This document shows positions 5,816-5,826 of a stretch of DNA of 5,826 bases, one piece after another; position 1 is the first letter of the stretch; every line of letters starts with the position of its first letter. The translations under genes were made by a program, and so were the position numbers. Where the stretch lies: contig CAYJOG010000199.1 of the NCBI GenBank assembly GCA_964371695.1, positions 1 through 5,826 on the forward strand. The letters are read 5' to 3'. The notes below the pieces were generated by a model. It had not been told where the DNA came from and did not search any database. It saw only the letters and a program-made list of their open reading frames with translations. The stretch comes from CAYJOG01 sp964371695 [NCBI: uncultured bacterium] (GTDB lineage: Bacteria > CAYJOG01).

Positions 5816-5826
5816 AATGACTCCTC

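Larger units (their letters stand above)
5570..5816. repeat. Cluster of stem-loops with a possible branched fold
   Basis: At least six inverted repeats lie within 250 bases: 5574-5595 (9 bp), 5607-5622 (6 bp, competing with 5598-5613), 5640-5654 (6 bp), 5687-5706 (7 bp), 5717-5740 (10 bp) and 5792-5815 (10 bp). A further GC-rich pair lies at 5746-5766. GGGGCAAT (5628-5635) can pair with ATTGCCCC (5741-5748), which would enclose the hairpins at 5640, 5687 and 5717 in one multibranch structure. CCCTCCGTGG is repeated directly at 5664-5673 and 5692-5701. None of the stems has a T run on either side, so these are not ordinary terminators. They could be REP/BIME-like extragenic palindromes or a structured leader RNA; the sequence alone does not decide. 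Confidence 0.65.
5424..5826. other. Non-coding region upstream of the pilin cluster
   Basis: This stretch of about 400 bases has open frames on both strands, but none resembles a known family, none has a convincing ribosome binding site, and they run straight through perfect stem-loops. The part nearest the PilV-like gene (5424-5560) is close to balanced in base composition and may hold the promoter; it includes the small palindrome AAAGA-CA-TCTTT at 5505-5516. From about 5570 to 5816 it is GC-rich and packed with stem-loops, listed separately. The gene upstream of the cluster is not in the window. Confidence 0.6.

Overview
The window holds the minus-strand end of a type IV pilus (or related type II-secretion-like filament) minor-pilin cluster, followed by the start of a SurA/PpiC-type foldase gene. 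All convincing genes read on the minus strand, so the biological order runs from high to low coordinates: a PilV-like prepilin (5423-4824), a PilW-like prepilin (4814-3852), a very large PilX-like protein (3700-686), and the first 198 codons of a membrane-anchored SurA-N-like protein that leaves the window at base 1 (594-1). The order pilV-pilW-pilX is the classical minor-pilin order. In classical clusters pilY1 and pilE-type genes follow, whereas here the next gene is a putative periplasmic chaperone/isomerase.

The proteins fit a cell-surface assembly. Two carry textbook prepilin peptidase sites (Gly before a hydrophobic helix with Glu at mature position 5). The third has a pilin-like first helix without that Glu, as PilX and GspK families do. 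The predicted mature domains are rich in cysteines and in Asp/Asn loops that look able to bind calcium, as expected for oxidised, calcium-stabilised extracellular proteins. The foldase-like protein would sit on the periplasmic side of the inner membrane. Assisting the folding of these cysteine-rich subunits would be a sensible role, but that is inference from position only.

The organism is a Gram-negative bacterium with moderately high GC content. The Asp/Asn/Cys-rich tail of the PilW-like protein resembles the MopE-type 'putative metal-binding' motifs common in Myxococcota and other former Deltaproteobacteria. This hints at such a lineage but does not prove it. I cannot name a genus.

Non-coding parts: bases 5424-5826 hold no convincing gene. 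The proximal part (5424-5520) has a possible promoter overlapped by a small palindrome. The distal part (about 5570-5816) is a dense cluster of near-perfect stem-loops that can fold into one branched structure. The gap at 3701-3851 is AT-rich and holds a doubtful 36-codon reading frame behind a strong Shine-Dalgarno-like AGGAGG. The gap at 595-685 holds a probable intrinsic terminator between the PilX-like and foldase genes. No RNA genes, insertion sequences or CRISPR arrays were seen.
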